In this document: positions 1 to 5,590 of the stretch, in pieces | Numbering within the stretch: position 1 is the stretch's first letter | Layout of the letters: each line of letters begins with the position of its first letter | Source: Pseudomonadota bacterium | Lineage (GTDB): Bacteria; Pseudomonadota; Gammaproteobacteria; Steroidobacterales; Steroidobacteraceae | Reading direction: 5' to 3' | Assembly (NCBI GenBank): GCA_021779875.1 | Contig: JAJXZV010000099.1 | Location: forward strand, 1 to 7,307 | DNA: 7,307 nucleotides | The notes under the pieces: model-generated | What the model was told of the DNA's origin: nothing | Databases searched by the model: none | The model's input: the letters and a program-made list of their open reading frames with translations, nothing else | Translations under genes and position numbers: made by a program

Positions 1-497
1 GCGAGCGCAAGCAGCGGCTGTCCGAGTACGGCCTGCAGCTGCGCGAGAAGCAGAAGCTGCGCCGCATGTACGGCGTGCTCGAGCGCCAGTTCCGCAACTA
101 TTACCAGAAGGCGGCCGGCCGTCCCGGCGCCACCGGTGAGACGCTGCTGCAGTTCCTCGAGTGCCGTCTCGACAACGTCGTGTACCGCATGGGCTTCGCC
201 GCCACCCGCGCCGAGGCCCGCCAGCTCGTGAGCCACAAGGGCGTGGCGGTGAACGACAAGGCGGTGAACATCGCCTCCTACCAGTGCAAGGCGGGCGACG
301 TCATCAACCTGCGCGAGAAGGCCAAGAAGCAGACCCGCGTGCAGTCGGCGCTGCAGATCGCCAGCCAGGTCGGTTTCCCCGACTGGGTCGAAGTGGACGA
401 GAAGAAGATGTCCGGCATCCTGAAGTCGGTGCCCGACCGGCAGGAGATCCTGCCCGACATCAACGAGAGCCTGGTCGTCGAGCTGTACTCGAAGTAA
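1..497 (+). CDS. rpsD: 30S ribosomal protein S4, 5' end missing
   Basis: This is a primary 16S rRNA-binding protein of the small subunit. In E. coli it also represses translation of its own (alpha) operon. The gene runs in from the left edge: the frame is open from base 3 and ends at TAA 495-497, giving 164 visible residues. Aligned by eye to E. coli S4 (206 residues), the first complete codon matches about residue 43, so only the N-terminal arm is missing. Visible landmarks are [30 protein letters not shown], the S4 RNA-binding fold beginning at [11 protein letters not shown] and [14 protein letters not shown], and the family-typical C-terminus [12 protein letters not shown]. The ATG at 66 lies inside the conserved core and is not the start. 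rpoA follows after 56 bp, as in the canonical alpha operon. I see no frameshift or unusual substitution in what is present. Confidence 0.97.
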   Translation, partial: ERKQRLSEYGLQLREKQKLRRMYGVLERQFRNYYQKAAGRPGATGETLLQFLECRLDNVVYRMGFAATRAEARQLVSHKGVAVNDKAVNIASYQCKAGDVINLREKAKKQTRVQSALQIASQVGFPDWVEVDEKKMSGILKSVPDRQEILPDINESLVVELYSK

Positions 498-553
498 TCC
501 GTTCCGATCGTTTGCCGCCCCGCGGCGGCTTGAGTCAACCGTAGGTGTTACCC
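498..553 (+). promoter_or_regulatory. rpsD-rpoA spacer with small hairpin
   Basis: The 56-bp spacer contains a perfect 6-bp inverted repeat, GCCGCC (514-519) and GGCGGC (524-529), around a CCGC loop. It is followed by TTGAGTC, which is too poor in T to be a standard rho-independent terminator. It could be a processing or pausing hairpin that adjusts rpoA levels relative to the ribosomal genes. That role is inference; only the inverted repeat is seen directly. Confidence 0.35.
543..547 (+). promoter_or_regulatory. rpoA ribosome binding site (decides start)
   Basis: AGGTG lies 6 bases before the ATG at 554 and matches the 3' half of the consensus GGAGGTGAT. The alternative GTG start at 545 overlaps this site and would add three residues (MLP) that known RpoA proteins lack. 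ATG 554 is therefore preferred. Confidence 0.75.
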
Positions 554-1558
554 ATGCAGGGATCGATCCATGAATTCTTGAAGCCCCGGGTGGTCAAGGT
601 GACGCCCGTGTCGCCGCGCCACGCGCGCATCGTGATCGAACCGTTCGAACGCGGCTTCGGTCACACGCTCGGCAATGCGCTGCGCCGAGTGCTCCTGTCC
701 TCTCTCCCGGGCGCGGCGGTGACCGAGGCCGAGATCGAGGGCGTGCTGCACGAATACACCGCCGTCGAGGGGGTGCAGGAGGACGTCGTCGACATCCTGC
801 TGAACCTGAAGGCCGTCGCCATCCGCATGCACACGCGCGACGTCGCCGAGGTCCGGCTGCACAAGAAGGGACCCGGTCCGGTCACGGCCGGCGACATCGC
901 CGGCGACCACGACGTCGAGATCCTGAACCCGGAACTCGTCATCGCGAACCTGACCAAGGCCGGCGAGCTGTCCATGACCCTGAAGGTCGAGCGCGGCCGC
1001 GGCTACCGGCCGGCGGCCCAGCGCCTGGCGTTCGAGGAGCAGACGCGCGCCATCGGCCGGCTGCAGCTCGATGCCTCGTTCAGCCCGGTGCGCAAGGTCA
1101 CCTACAACGTCGAGAGCGCCCGCGTCGAGCAGCGCACCGATCTCGACAAGCTGATCCTGGACATCGAGACGAACGGCACGATCGACCCCGAGGAGGCCAT
1201 CCGGCGCGCCGGCGGCATCCTCAAGGATCAGCTCTCGGTGTTCGTCGACCTGCAGGGCCAGGACGAGGCCGCCACCAAGGCGACCGAGACCCAGTTCGAC
1301 CCGATCCTGCTGCGTCCGGTGGACGAACTCGAGTTGACCGTGCGCAGCGCGAACTGCCTCAAGGCGGAGAACATCCACTACATCGGGGATCTCGTCCAGC
1401 GCACCGAGGTCGAGCTGCTGCGCACTCCGAATCTCGGCAAGAAGTCGCTCACCGAGATCAAGGAAGTGCTGGAGAGCCACGGCCTCACGCTCGGCATGCG
1501 CATCGACAACTGGCCGCCGCCGGGATTGAAGCGCGACGAAGACCGCGACGCCATTTAA
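554..1558 (+). CDS. rpoA: DNA-directed RNA polymerase alpha subunit
   Basis: The alpha dimer nucleates assembly of RNA polymerase, and its C-terminal domain contacts UP-element DNA and activators. The product is 334 residues against 329 in E. coli. The start [12 protein letters not shown] matches the E. coli N-terminus (MQGSVTEFLKPR). The N-terminal domain spans about 1-234 and includes [20 protein letters not shown] (31-50), with the Arg45 region used for contact with the beta subunit, and VEGVQED. A flexible linker (about 235-248) leads to the C-terminal domain (about 249-334). The DNA-contact set is conserved: R264 in [10 protein letters not shown] (E. coli Arg265), N267, and [12 protein letters not shown] at 295-306. 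The tail after NWPPP is slightly longer and more charged ([11 protein letters not shown]) than in E. coli. The gene lies in the alpha operon, with rplQ 23 bp downstream. Identity is close to certain. Confidence 0.99.
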   Translation: MQGSIHEFLKPRVVKVTPVSPRHARIVIEPFERGFGHTLGNALRRVLLSSLPGAAVTEAEIEGVLHEYTAVEGVQEDVVDILLNLKAVAIRMHTRDVAEVRLHKKGPGPVTAGDIAGDHDVEILNPELVIANLTKAGELSMTLKVERGRGYRPAAQRLAFEEQTRAIGRLQLDASFSPVRKVTYNVESARVEQRTDLDKLILDIETNGTIDPEEAIRRAGGILKDQLSVFVDLQGQDEAATKATETQFDPILLRPVDELELTVRSANCLKAENIHYIGDLVQRTEVELLRTPNLGKKSLTEIKEVLESHGLTLGMRIDNWPPPGLKRDEDRDAI

Positions 1559-1581
1559 TCCAAGATCCAAGGTTCCAGACA

Positions 1582-2067
1582 ATGCGCCACAGAAACAGCG
1601 GTCGTCAGCTATCGCGTAACTCCTCCCACCGGCATGCGCTGATGCGCAACATGGCGGCGTCGCTCCTGCGACACGAGACCATCCGCACCACGGTTCCCAA
1701 GGCGAAGGAGCTGCGGCGCGTGGTCGAGCCGCTCATCACCCTCGCGAAGGTGGATTCGCTCGCCAAGCGCCGGGTCGCGTTCGCCCGTCTGCGGGACGAG
1801 GCGGTGGTCGAGAAGCTGTTCGCCGATCTCGGACCCCGGTTCAAGGCCCGCGCAGGCGGCTACACCCGGATCCTGAAGATGGAGCCCCGCCCGGGCGATT
1901 CGGCCGACATGGCGTTGATGCAGCTCGTCGAAGGCGTCGTGGCCGCCGAGAAGGCCGAGGGCGACGCGAAGGCGGGCAAGACCGCGAAGAAGGCGCCGAA
2001 GAAGAAGGCCGAGGGCGGCTCCGAGGCCGCCGAGGCGCCCAAGCGCCGCAAGGCCAAGGCCGCCTGA
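1582..2067 (+). CDS. rplQ: 50S ribosomal protein L17 with long basic tail
   Basis: L17 binds 23S rRNA in the large subunit. Residues 1 to about 118 follow the family closely: [47 protein letters not shown] and [16 protein letters not shown]. The core matches E. coli L17 (127 residues) almost end to end, but this protein has 161 residues. From about residue 120 it carries a low-complexity tail rich in Lys, Ala, Glu and Pro ([20 protein letters not shown], then [18 protein letters not shown]). Such tails are probably disordered and basic enough to contact rRNA; this is inference. A weak AAGG (1569-1572) stands 9 bases before the ATG. It is the last gene of the alpha operon, because the next gene is on the opposite strand. 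Confidence 0.98.
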   Translation: MRHRNSGRQLSRNSSHRHALMRNMAASLLRHETIRTTVPKAKELRRVVEPLITLAKVDSLAKRRVAFARLRDEAVVEKLFADLGPRFKARAGGYTRILKMEPRPGDSADMALMQLVEGVVAAEKAEGDAKAGKTAKKAPKKKAEGGSEAAEAPKRRKAKAA

Positions 2068-2074
2068 GGCTTTC

Positions 2075-2115
2075 CCGCGGGGCCCGGGCGCTCGGCCGCG
2101 CTCGGTGCCCTGCGG
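2075..2115. terminator. Possible hairpin between convergent rplQ and pepQ
   Basis: In the 54-bp gap between the two convergent stop codons, CCGCGGGGC (2075-2083) can pair with GCCCTGCGG (2107-2115), a 9-bp stem with one G-U pair. The 23-nt loop is itself GC-rich. Neither side is followed by a T-run, so this is at best a weak or non-canonical terminator serving one or both operons. The position is what one would expect; the structure is unproven. Confidence 0.3.
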
Positions 2116-2121
2116 CGTCTC

Positions 2122-3462
2122 TCAGGCCGCCTTCGAGGCCGCCGTGAGCCGCCAGGCGTCGCGCGTCAGGTTCTCCGGCGCGCCGGTGGTCGCGACCACG
2201 TTGTCCTCGATGCGAATCCCTCCGAACGGGCGCAACTCCTCGACGGCCCGCCAATCGATCTCGGCGCCGCGCTCGTCCGCGCGCGCCGCCGCGAGCAGCG
2301 AGTCGATGAAGTAGATCCCCGGTTCGATGGTCACGACCACGCCGGGCTCGAGCATGCGGGTGAGCCTCAGATAGGGATGGCCCGCCGGTCGCGGGCGCTG
2401 GCCGCCCTGGGCGTCCCCCTGAATCCCGCCCACGTCGTGCACCTGCAGTCCGAGCAGGTGGCCGATGCCGTGCGGAAAGAAGACCCCCGTGATCCCCCGC
2501 TCGAGCGCGGCGGCGCCGTCGAGCCTGGTCACCCCACAGCGTTGCAGCAGGTCGCCGATCCGCCGGTGCGCCGAGAGGTGGATGTCGCGAAAGTCGCGCC
2601 CCGGGGTGACCTCGTCGCAGAGCGCGCGTTGCACCGCGTCGAGCGCCTCGATGAGCTCGGCGAAGCGCCCGGGAGTGCCGGCGTGGGTGCGGGTGATATC
2701 GGCCGCGTAGCCGCGGTACTCGGCGCCCGCGTCGATCAGGAAGGAGCGGCAGGCGTCCGGCGGGCGCCGTTCGAGGCGCTGATAGTGCAGAACGGCCGCG
2801 TGCTCGTTGTAGGCGACGATGTTGTTGTACGGCAGTTCCTCCTCGCGCTGCCGGCAGGCGAGCAGGTACTGCATGTGCGCCTCGAATTCCGAGGCGCCCC
2901 GGCGGAACGCCGCGAGCGCGGCGCGATGCCCGAGTGCGCCGAGTGCGCTGGCGCGCCGCAGGCACTCGAGTTCGTAGGCGGTTTTGACCGCCCGGTCGAA
3001 ATGCAGGCGATCGAGCAGGTCCGGCGGATTGACCGCCTCGGCCGGGGCGTCGCCGCAGGCGGCATTCGGCCCGATGAAGGCGATGCGCCCGAGCCCCTGC
3101 CAATGCGCCGCGGCCTGCTTGGGGTCGGGCATGGGCAGGACGTCCACGAGTCGGGTCCACGCGGCCGTGGGCAGGCTCGCGGGCTTGTGCCAGTAGTCCG
3201 CGGGCTGGAAGAACAAGACCTTCAGGCGCCGTCCGGGCACGTACACGAGGACGCTGTGGGGATTGTCGACGATCGGCACCCACGCCTTGAAGTGCGGGTT
3301 GACCTTGAACGGCTGGTGCTGATCGTCGAGGAACAGGGTGGGCGCGGCGCCCGCGTGCACCACCAACGCGTCGTAGCGACACGCGGCGAGCGCCCGCTCG
3401 GCGCGCGCCGCGACGGTCTCGAGGTGCTGTGCGTACAATTGATCGATGAGGTCTTCGCCCAC
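2122..3462 (-). CDS. pepQ: Xaa-Pro dipeptidase (prolidase)
   Basis: A cytosolic dinuclear-metal (usually Mn) M24-family peptidase that hydrolyses Xaa-Pro dipeptides, the last step in recycling proline peptides. Some relatives also hydrolyse organophosphates. The product is 446 residues (E. coli PepQ has 443) and aligns along its whole length. The N-terminal domain carries FLDDQHQPFKVNPHFKAWVP (44-63). The pita-bread domain starts near 160 and contains PYNNIVAYNEHAAVLHYQ. All five metal ligands are present: D244 (LIDAGAEY), D255 (AADITRT), H335 (PHGIGH), E380 (TIEPGIYF) and E419 (RIEDN), each only two to four positions from its E. coli counterpart. The GTG at 3462-3460 is chosen because GGAGGA precedes it and its N-terminus lines up with E. 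coli; an upstream ATG at 3528 would add 22 unrelated residues. The gene is monocistronic in this window and convergent with rplQ. Confidence 0.95.
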   Translation of the reverse strand: MGEDLIDQLYAQHLETVAARAERALAACRYDALVVHAGAAPTLFLDDQHQPFKVNPHFKAWVPIVDNPHSVLVYVPGRRLKVLFFQPADYWHKPASLPTAAWTRLVDVLPMPDPKQAAAHWQGLGRIAFIGPNAACGDAPAEAVNPPDLLDRLHFDRAVKTAYELECLRRASALGALGHRAALAAFRRGASEFEAHMQYLLACRQREEELPYNNIVAYNEHAAVLHYQRLERRPPDACRSFLIDAGAEYRGYAADITRTHAGTPGRFAELIEALDAVQRALCDEVTPGRDFRDIHLSAHRRIGDLLQRCGVTRLDGAAALERGITGVFFPHGIGHLLGLQVHDVGGIQGDAQGGQRPRPAGHPYLRLTRMLEPGVVVTIEPGIYFIDSLLAAARADERGAEIDWRAVEELRPFGGIRIEDNVVATTGAPENLTRDAWRLTAASKAA

Positions 3463-3715
3463 GGTTCCTCCGTCGCTTGGGAAGCGGCTGCAAGGCGCGA
3501 AGTATGCGCTCGCGGCCGGCGGGGCCACAGGCCCCGGTCGGGCCGCAGACCCTCCCGGCGGGCGGCGGGCAACGTTACAGCCGCTCCATGTTTGCCGAAA
3601 GTGATATGAAATTGGCCGAAAACCCTCTAAAATCCGGATGGGAAATTTGGGTGCGAGCCCAAGCCAACACGCTTGCCAATCAAGTTTTACTCATAAAATT
3701 TTGGGGTATCGATAG
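3463..3715. promoter_or_regulatory. Divergent regulatory region, pepQ / lipoprotein
   Basis: This 253-bp gap separates divergent starts and must hold both promoters. The half near pepQ is GC-rich; about 3580-3715 is markedly AT-richer than the rest of the window, typical of promoter DNA. Within it GCCGAAA occurs twice in direct orientation (3594-3600 and 3615-3621), exactly 21 bp apart, or two helical turns. On the plus strand TTGCCA (3673-3678) and TAAAAT (3694-3699) each match 5 of 6 sigma-70 consensus bases. Their spacing is only 15 bp, and a start site near 3706 would fall inside the GGGGT ribosome site (3703-3707), so the pair is doubtful. Another TAAAAT (3628-3633) lacks a good -35. I found no convincing promoter for pepQ. 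Confidence 0.45.
3466..3471 (-). promoter_or_regulatory. pepQ ribosome binding site (decides start)
   Basis: On the minus strand GGAGGA (3471 to 3466) stands 3 bases before the GTG at 3462-3460. It is the best Shine-Dalgarno match near the pepQ N-terminus. It supports the GTG start over the upstream ATG. Confidence 0.75.
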
Positions 3716-3928
3716 ATGAAGACCAAACTCGCTCTTAGCGCTTTCGTCGCTGCATTCGTGCTGAGTGCCTGCGGCGGCAAGTCGGAGGCTCCGGCTCCCG
3801 CTCCGGCGCCTGCTCCTGCTGCTGAATCGGCTCCTGCTCCGGCGAGCGCGCCGGCCGCTGAAGCCGCCTCCGCGGCCACCGAAGCGGCGAGCGCCGCCTC
3901 CGAGGCTGCGTCCGCTGCGAAGCAGTAA
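3716..3928 (+). CDS. Small Ala/Pro-rich lipoprotein
   Basis: The 70-residue precursor has a lipoprotein signal peptide: Lys2 and Lys4, a hydrophobic stretch LALSAFVAAFVL, and the lipobox LSAC at 16-19. After lipidation at Cys19 about 52 residues remain. Residue +2 is Gly rather than the Asp of the inner-membrane retention rule, so outer-membrane sorting is likely. The mature part is entirely low complexity: an alternating Ala-Pro stretch (25-34), a second Ala/Pro/Ser block, then three heptads EAASAA(T/S/K) at 49-69 and a final Gln. The first half may be an extended spacer and the second a short helix. GGGGT (3703-3707) lies 8 bases before the ATG, and a strong terminator follows, so the gene is probably monocistronic. 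It uses more GCT codons than its neighbours. I do not recognise a named family; function is unknown. Envelope spacer or Lpp-like anchoring would be speculation. Confidence 0.85.
   Translation: MKTKLALSAFVAAFVLSACGGKSEAPAPAPAPAPAAESAPAPASAPAAEAASAATEAASAASEAASAAKQ
3860..3922 (+). repeat. Three protein-level heptad repeats EAASAA(T/S/K)
   Basis: Three consecutive 21-bp units encode EAASAAT, EAASAAS and EAASAAK. The codons differ between units (the leading Glu-Ala-Ala is GAA GCC GCC, then GAA GCG GCG, then GAG GCT GCG). The repeat is therefore kept in the protein and is not a fresh DNA tandem duplication. Confidence 0.85.
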
Positions 3929-3953
3929 CAGGCTTCGATAGCTGATACCACAT

Positions 3954-4002
3954 GCCCGGGCGGGCGGCCGTGACGGCCGGCTCGCCCGGGCTGTGTCTTT
4001 TT
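3954..4002 (+). terminator. Rho-independent terminator of the lipoprotein gene
   Basis: The outer arms GCCCGGGCG (3954-3962) and CGCCCGGGC (3983-3991) pair perfectly over 9 bp. Pairing continues inward, with one G-U pair and one bulged base, to GGCCG (3966-3970) and CGGCC (3974-3978) closing a TGA loop. The tract TGTGTCTTTTT follows at 3992-4002. A GC-rich stem ending in a T-run 25 bp after a stop codon is the classic intrinsic terminator. The T-run lies only on the plus-strand side. Confidence 0.9.
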
Positions 4003-4025
4003 CGGAGGCAGGGAAAGCCACTTCG

Positions 4026-4544
4026 ATGTTGGTGAGCATTCGCGACGTGGGCCGCTCTGGAAGGGACCGCCGGTGGATCCAGGATGTCTACGGCGAGTAC
4101 CTGGAGTCCTTGTCTGATCTGAACACCGGCTTCTTCAGCGTCCTGGGCGCGGATGGGCCGCGCGAGGAGCAGATCTTCGCCAGCTGGTTCTCGAGCGATC
4201 ATTCACATCCCCTGCTGATCGCCAAGGGCCTGGACCCGGTCGGATTCGCGCTGGTCACCCGGCCGCTGGTCGGCGCGGCCGGCGAGGCGCCGGCGACCTT
4301 CCAGATGTCCGAGTTCTTCGTGCGCAAGCCGCATCGCCTGGCCGGTATCGGCCGCAGCGCGGCGCACCTGATCTTCGACCGATTCGCCGGCGAGTGGGAG
4401 GTGGTCGAGTACACGCGTCACACCGGCGCCGTCGCCTTCTGGCGCCGCGTGATCGGCCCGTACTGCGGCGGGCGGTTCACCGAGCGATCGAGCCACGGCG
4501 AAGTGCGGCAGCGATTTCACAGCCGCCCCTCCCCCGCCCGCTGA
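4026..4544 (+). CDS. GNAT-family N-acetyltransferase-like protein
   Basis: The product is a predicted 172-residue cytosolic acetyltransferase of the GNAT fold, which moves an acetyl group from acetyl-CoA to an amine; the substrate is unknown. The N-terminal helix region (WIQDVYGEYLESLSDLNTGFF, 17-37) leads to the central strands DPVGFALVTRP (70-80). Motif A follows: the strand MSEFFVRK (94-101), then the pyrophosphate loop R104-L-A-G107-I-G109 in the R/Q-x-x-G-x-G pattern, then the helix SAAHLIFDRF. Motif B is VVEYTRHTGAVAFWRRVIG (126-144). ATG 4026 is chosen because the frame's earlier GTG (3993) lies inside the terminator T-run. A modest AGGGA (4010-4014) stands 11 bases upstream; GTG 4032 is an alternative. 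It needs its own promoter or read-through from the lipoprotein gene. Fold assignment is fairly secure, reaction less so. Confidence 0.8.
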   Translation: MLVSIRDVGRSGRDRRWIQDVYGEYLESLSDLNTGFFSVLGADGPREEQIFASWFSSDHSHPLLIAKGLDPVGFALVTRPLVGAAGEAPATFQMSEFFVRKPHRLAGIGRSAAHLIFDRFAGEWEVVEYTRHTGAVAFWRRVIGPYCGGRFTERSSHGEVRQRFHSRPSPAR

Positions 4545-4683
4545 AAGCCTCGACGCGGTCACTGATTGCCGGGCGGCGCCCGGGCATCATGCGCCCGGCT
4601 GGGGGGGCGGCGGCGGCCCCTGGAGCGGCCCTCCCGGGCTCAAGACTCGAGCGCCGCGGCCGATACTCGATGGTGATGAACCC
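4545..4683 (+). promoter_or_regulatory. GC-rich leader with alternative hairpins and G-run
   Basis: This 139-bp gap before the HDOD gene can fold in competing ways. CCGGGC (4569-4574) pairs with GCCCGG (4578-4583) around a GGC loop. CCGGGC (4580-4585) pairs with GCCCGG (4593-4598) around a 7-nt loop. GCCGGGCG (4568-4575) pairs with CGCCCGGC (4592-4599). The first two share bases 4580-4583 and exclude each other. A run of seven G followed by three CGG units occupies 4601-4616. No T-run follows, so this is not a standard terminator. It may be a terminator remnant for the GNAT gene or a leader element; I see no clear sigma-70 promoter. Confidence 0.4.
4672..4677 (+). promoter_or_regulatory. Ribosome binding site of the HDOD gene
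   Basis: GGTGAT lies 6 bases before ATG 4684 and pairs with the 5' half of the anti-Shine-Dalgarno. The nearby ATG triplets at 4670 and 4676 are out of frame with the gene. Confidence 0.65.
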
Positions 4684-5568
4684 ATGAGCGCGATCGTGAC
4701 CCAGACCGACCTGAAGCATTCGCCCGATATCGCCTTCGACTTCGTCCGCGCCCTGGCGGAGGAACTGTCCGCCGGCAAGGTGGATCTGCCGTCCTTCCCC
4801 GAGGTGGCCGTGCGCGTGCGGCGCGTCCTGTCCGACCCGAACTCCTCGGTGGACCAGGTGGTGCGCGTCGTCGGTTCGGAGCCCGCGCTCGCCGCCCGCC
4901 TGATGCGGATCGCCAATTCCGCCTCGTTCAACCGCTCCGGCCGGCCGGTGACGGATCTGCGCGCCGCGATCAATCGAATCGGCTCGAACATGGTGCGCAG
5001 CGCCTCGATCTCCTTTGCGATGCTCCAGATCCGCAACAGCAACAAGCTCGCGGGACTCGAGGATCACCTGAACGAGCTGTGGGTCCGAAGCACCTCGGTC
5101 GCGGCCTTCGCCTTCGTGCTGGCGCGGACCTTCACGCGGATCAATCCGGACGAGGCGATGCTGACCGGCATGCTGCACGGCCTGGGCAAGCTGTACGTGC
5201 TCACCCGCGCCGTGAACCATCCGGAGCTGTTCGCCAGCCCCGACAAGCTGCACGAGATCATCCGCGACTGGCATGCCTCGATCGGCAAGGCCATCCTCGA
5301 GAACTGGGATTTTCCCGAACCCATGGCCGAGGCGGTGGGTGCGCAGGAGGACCACGAACGGGCCGAGCCGGCGGACCCGGACCTGCGCGACGTGATCGCC
5401 ACGGCCATCGTGCTGTCTTCGTTCCCCACCGAGGATCCCGGCGTGCTGGCGGCGCTGGAGGGCGTGCCGGCGGCCGCCCATCTGGGTTTGAATGCCGGAA
5501 ACACCCAGGACGTGATGCGCAATTCCGCCGCCGAAGTCGCCGCCATCACCCAGGCGCTCGGCGCCTGA
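4684..5568 (+). CDS. HDOD-domain protein, degenerate HD site
   Basis: A 294-residue soluble protein made of one HDOD domain, the HD-related, generally non-catalytic output or adaptor domain found in signalling proteins of motile and stress-responding bacteria. The domain begins at LPSFPEVAVRVRRVLSDPNS (35-54). It continues through VVGSEPALAARLMRIANSASF (62-82), DLRAAINRIGSNMVRSASISF (91-111) and the GMLHGLGKLYVL helix (162-173), to WHASIGKAILENWDFPEPM (196-214). The HD dipeptide is His165-Gly166, and the usual His in the LWxHS motif is Arg135, so metal-dependent phosphohydrolase activity is unlikely. Residues 1-30 and the tail after about 235 are predicted helical but carry no recognised output domain. 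No receiver or GGDEF/EAL partner is attached or adjacent. The partner and signal are unknown. It is convergent with the aminotransferase gene. Confidence 0.85.
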   Translation: MSAIVTQTDLKHSPDIAFDFVRALAEELSAGKVDLPSFPEVAVRVRRVLSDPNSSVDQVVRVVGSEPALAARLMRIANSASFNRSGRPVTDLRAAINRIGSNMVRSASISFAMLQIRNSNKLAGLEDHLNELWVRSTSVAAFAFVLARTFTRINPDEAMLTGMLHGLGKLYVLTRAVNHPELFASPDKLHEIIRDWHASIGKAILENWDFPEPMAEAVGAQEDHERAEPADPDLRDVIATAIVLSSFPTEDPGVLAALEGVPAAAHLGLNAGNTQDVMRNSAAEVAAITQALGA

Positions 5569-5590
5569 GCCGCGGCGGGCGTCAGGCGTT
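5560..5590. terminator. Possible shared hairpin over two stop codons
   Basis: CGCCTGA (5562-5568) and TCAGGCG (5582-5588) form a perfect 7-bp inverted repeat, extendable by two G-U pairs, around a 13-nt loop. Each arm contains the stop codon of one of the two convergent genes. Only two T follow on the plus side and none on the minus side. Because both genes end in an alanine GCC codon plus TGA, most of the symmetry could be chance. Confidence 0.3.

Noticed and set aside
548..1582. Minus-strand open frame of 344 codons opposite rpoA
   Set aside because: It is antisense to a highly conserved gene, has no recognisable motif, and is a product of rpoA codon bias.
1841..3493. Minus-strand open frame of 550 codons overlapping pepQ and the end of rplQ
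   Set aside because: It is an arginine-rich shadow of pepQ in a different frame, with no domain resemblance; pepQ itself has all catalytic residues.
2377..3609. Plus-strand open frame of 410 codons opposite pepQ
   Set aside because: Composition is shadow-like, it has no motif, it overlaps the pepQ coding strand throughout and extends into the divergent promoter region.
3591..3633. Promoter using TAAAAT at 3628-3633 for the lipoprotein gene
   Set aside because: No acceptable -35 hexamer at 16-18 bp upstream; the best candidate (TATGAA) matches only 2 of 6 bases.
3993..4025. Upstream GTG start for the GNAT gene, adding 11 residues
   Set aside because: The GTG and following codons are the T-run of the terminator, and GNAT homology begins after ATG 4026.
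2082..4585. Palindromic octamer GCCCGGGC at 2082, 3954, 3984 and 4578, mostly intergenic
   Set aside because: It also occurs inside rplQ at 1889, and such an octamer is expected often in GC-rich DNA; two copies are simply the arms of the terminator. No evidence of a dispersed repeat family.
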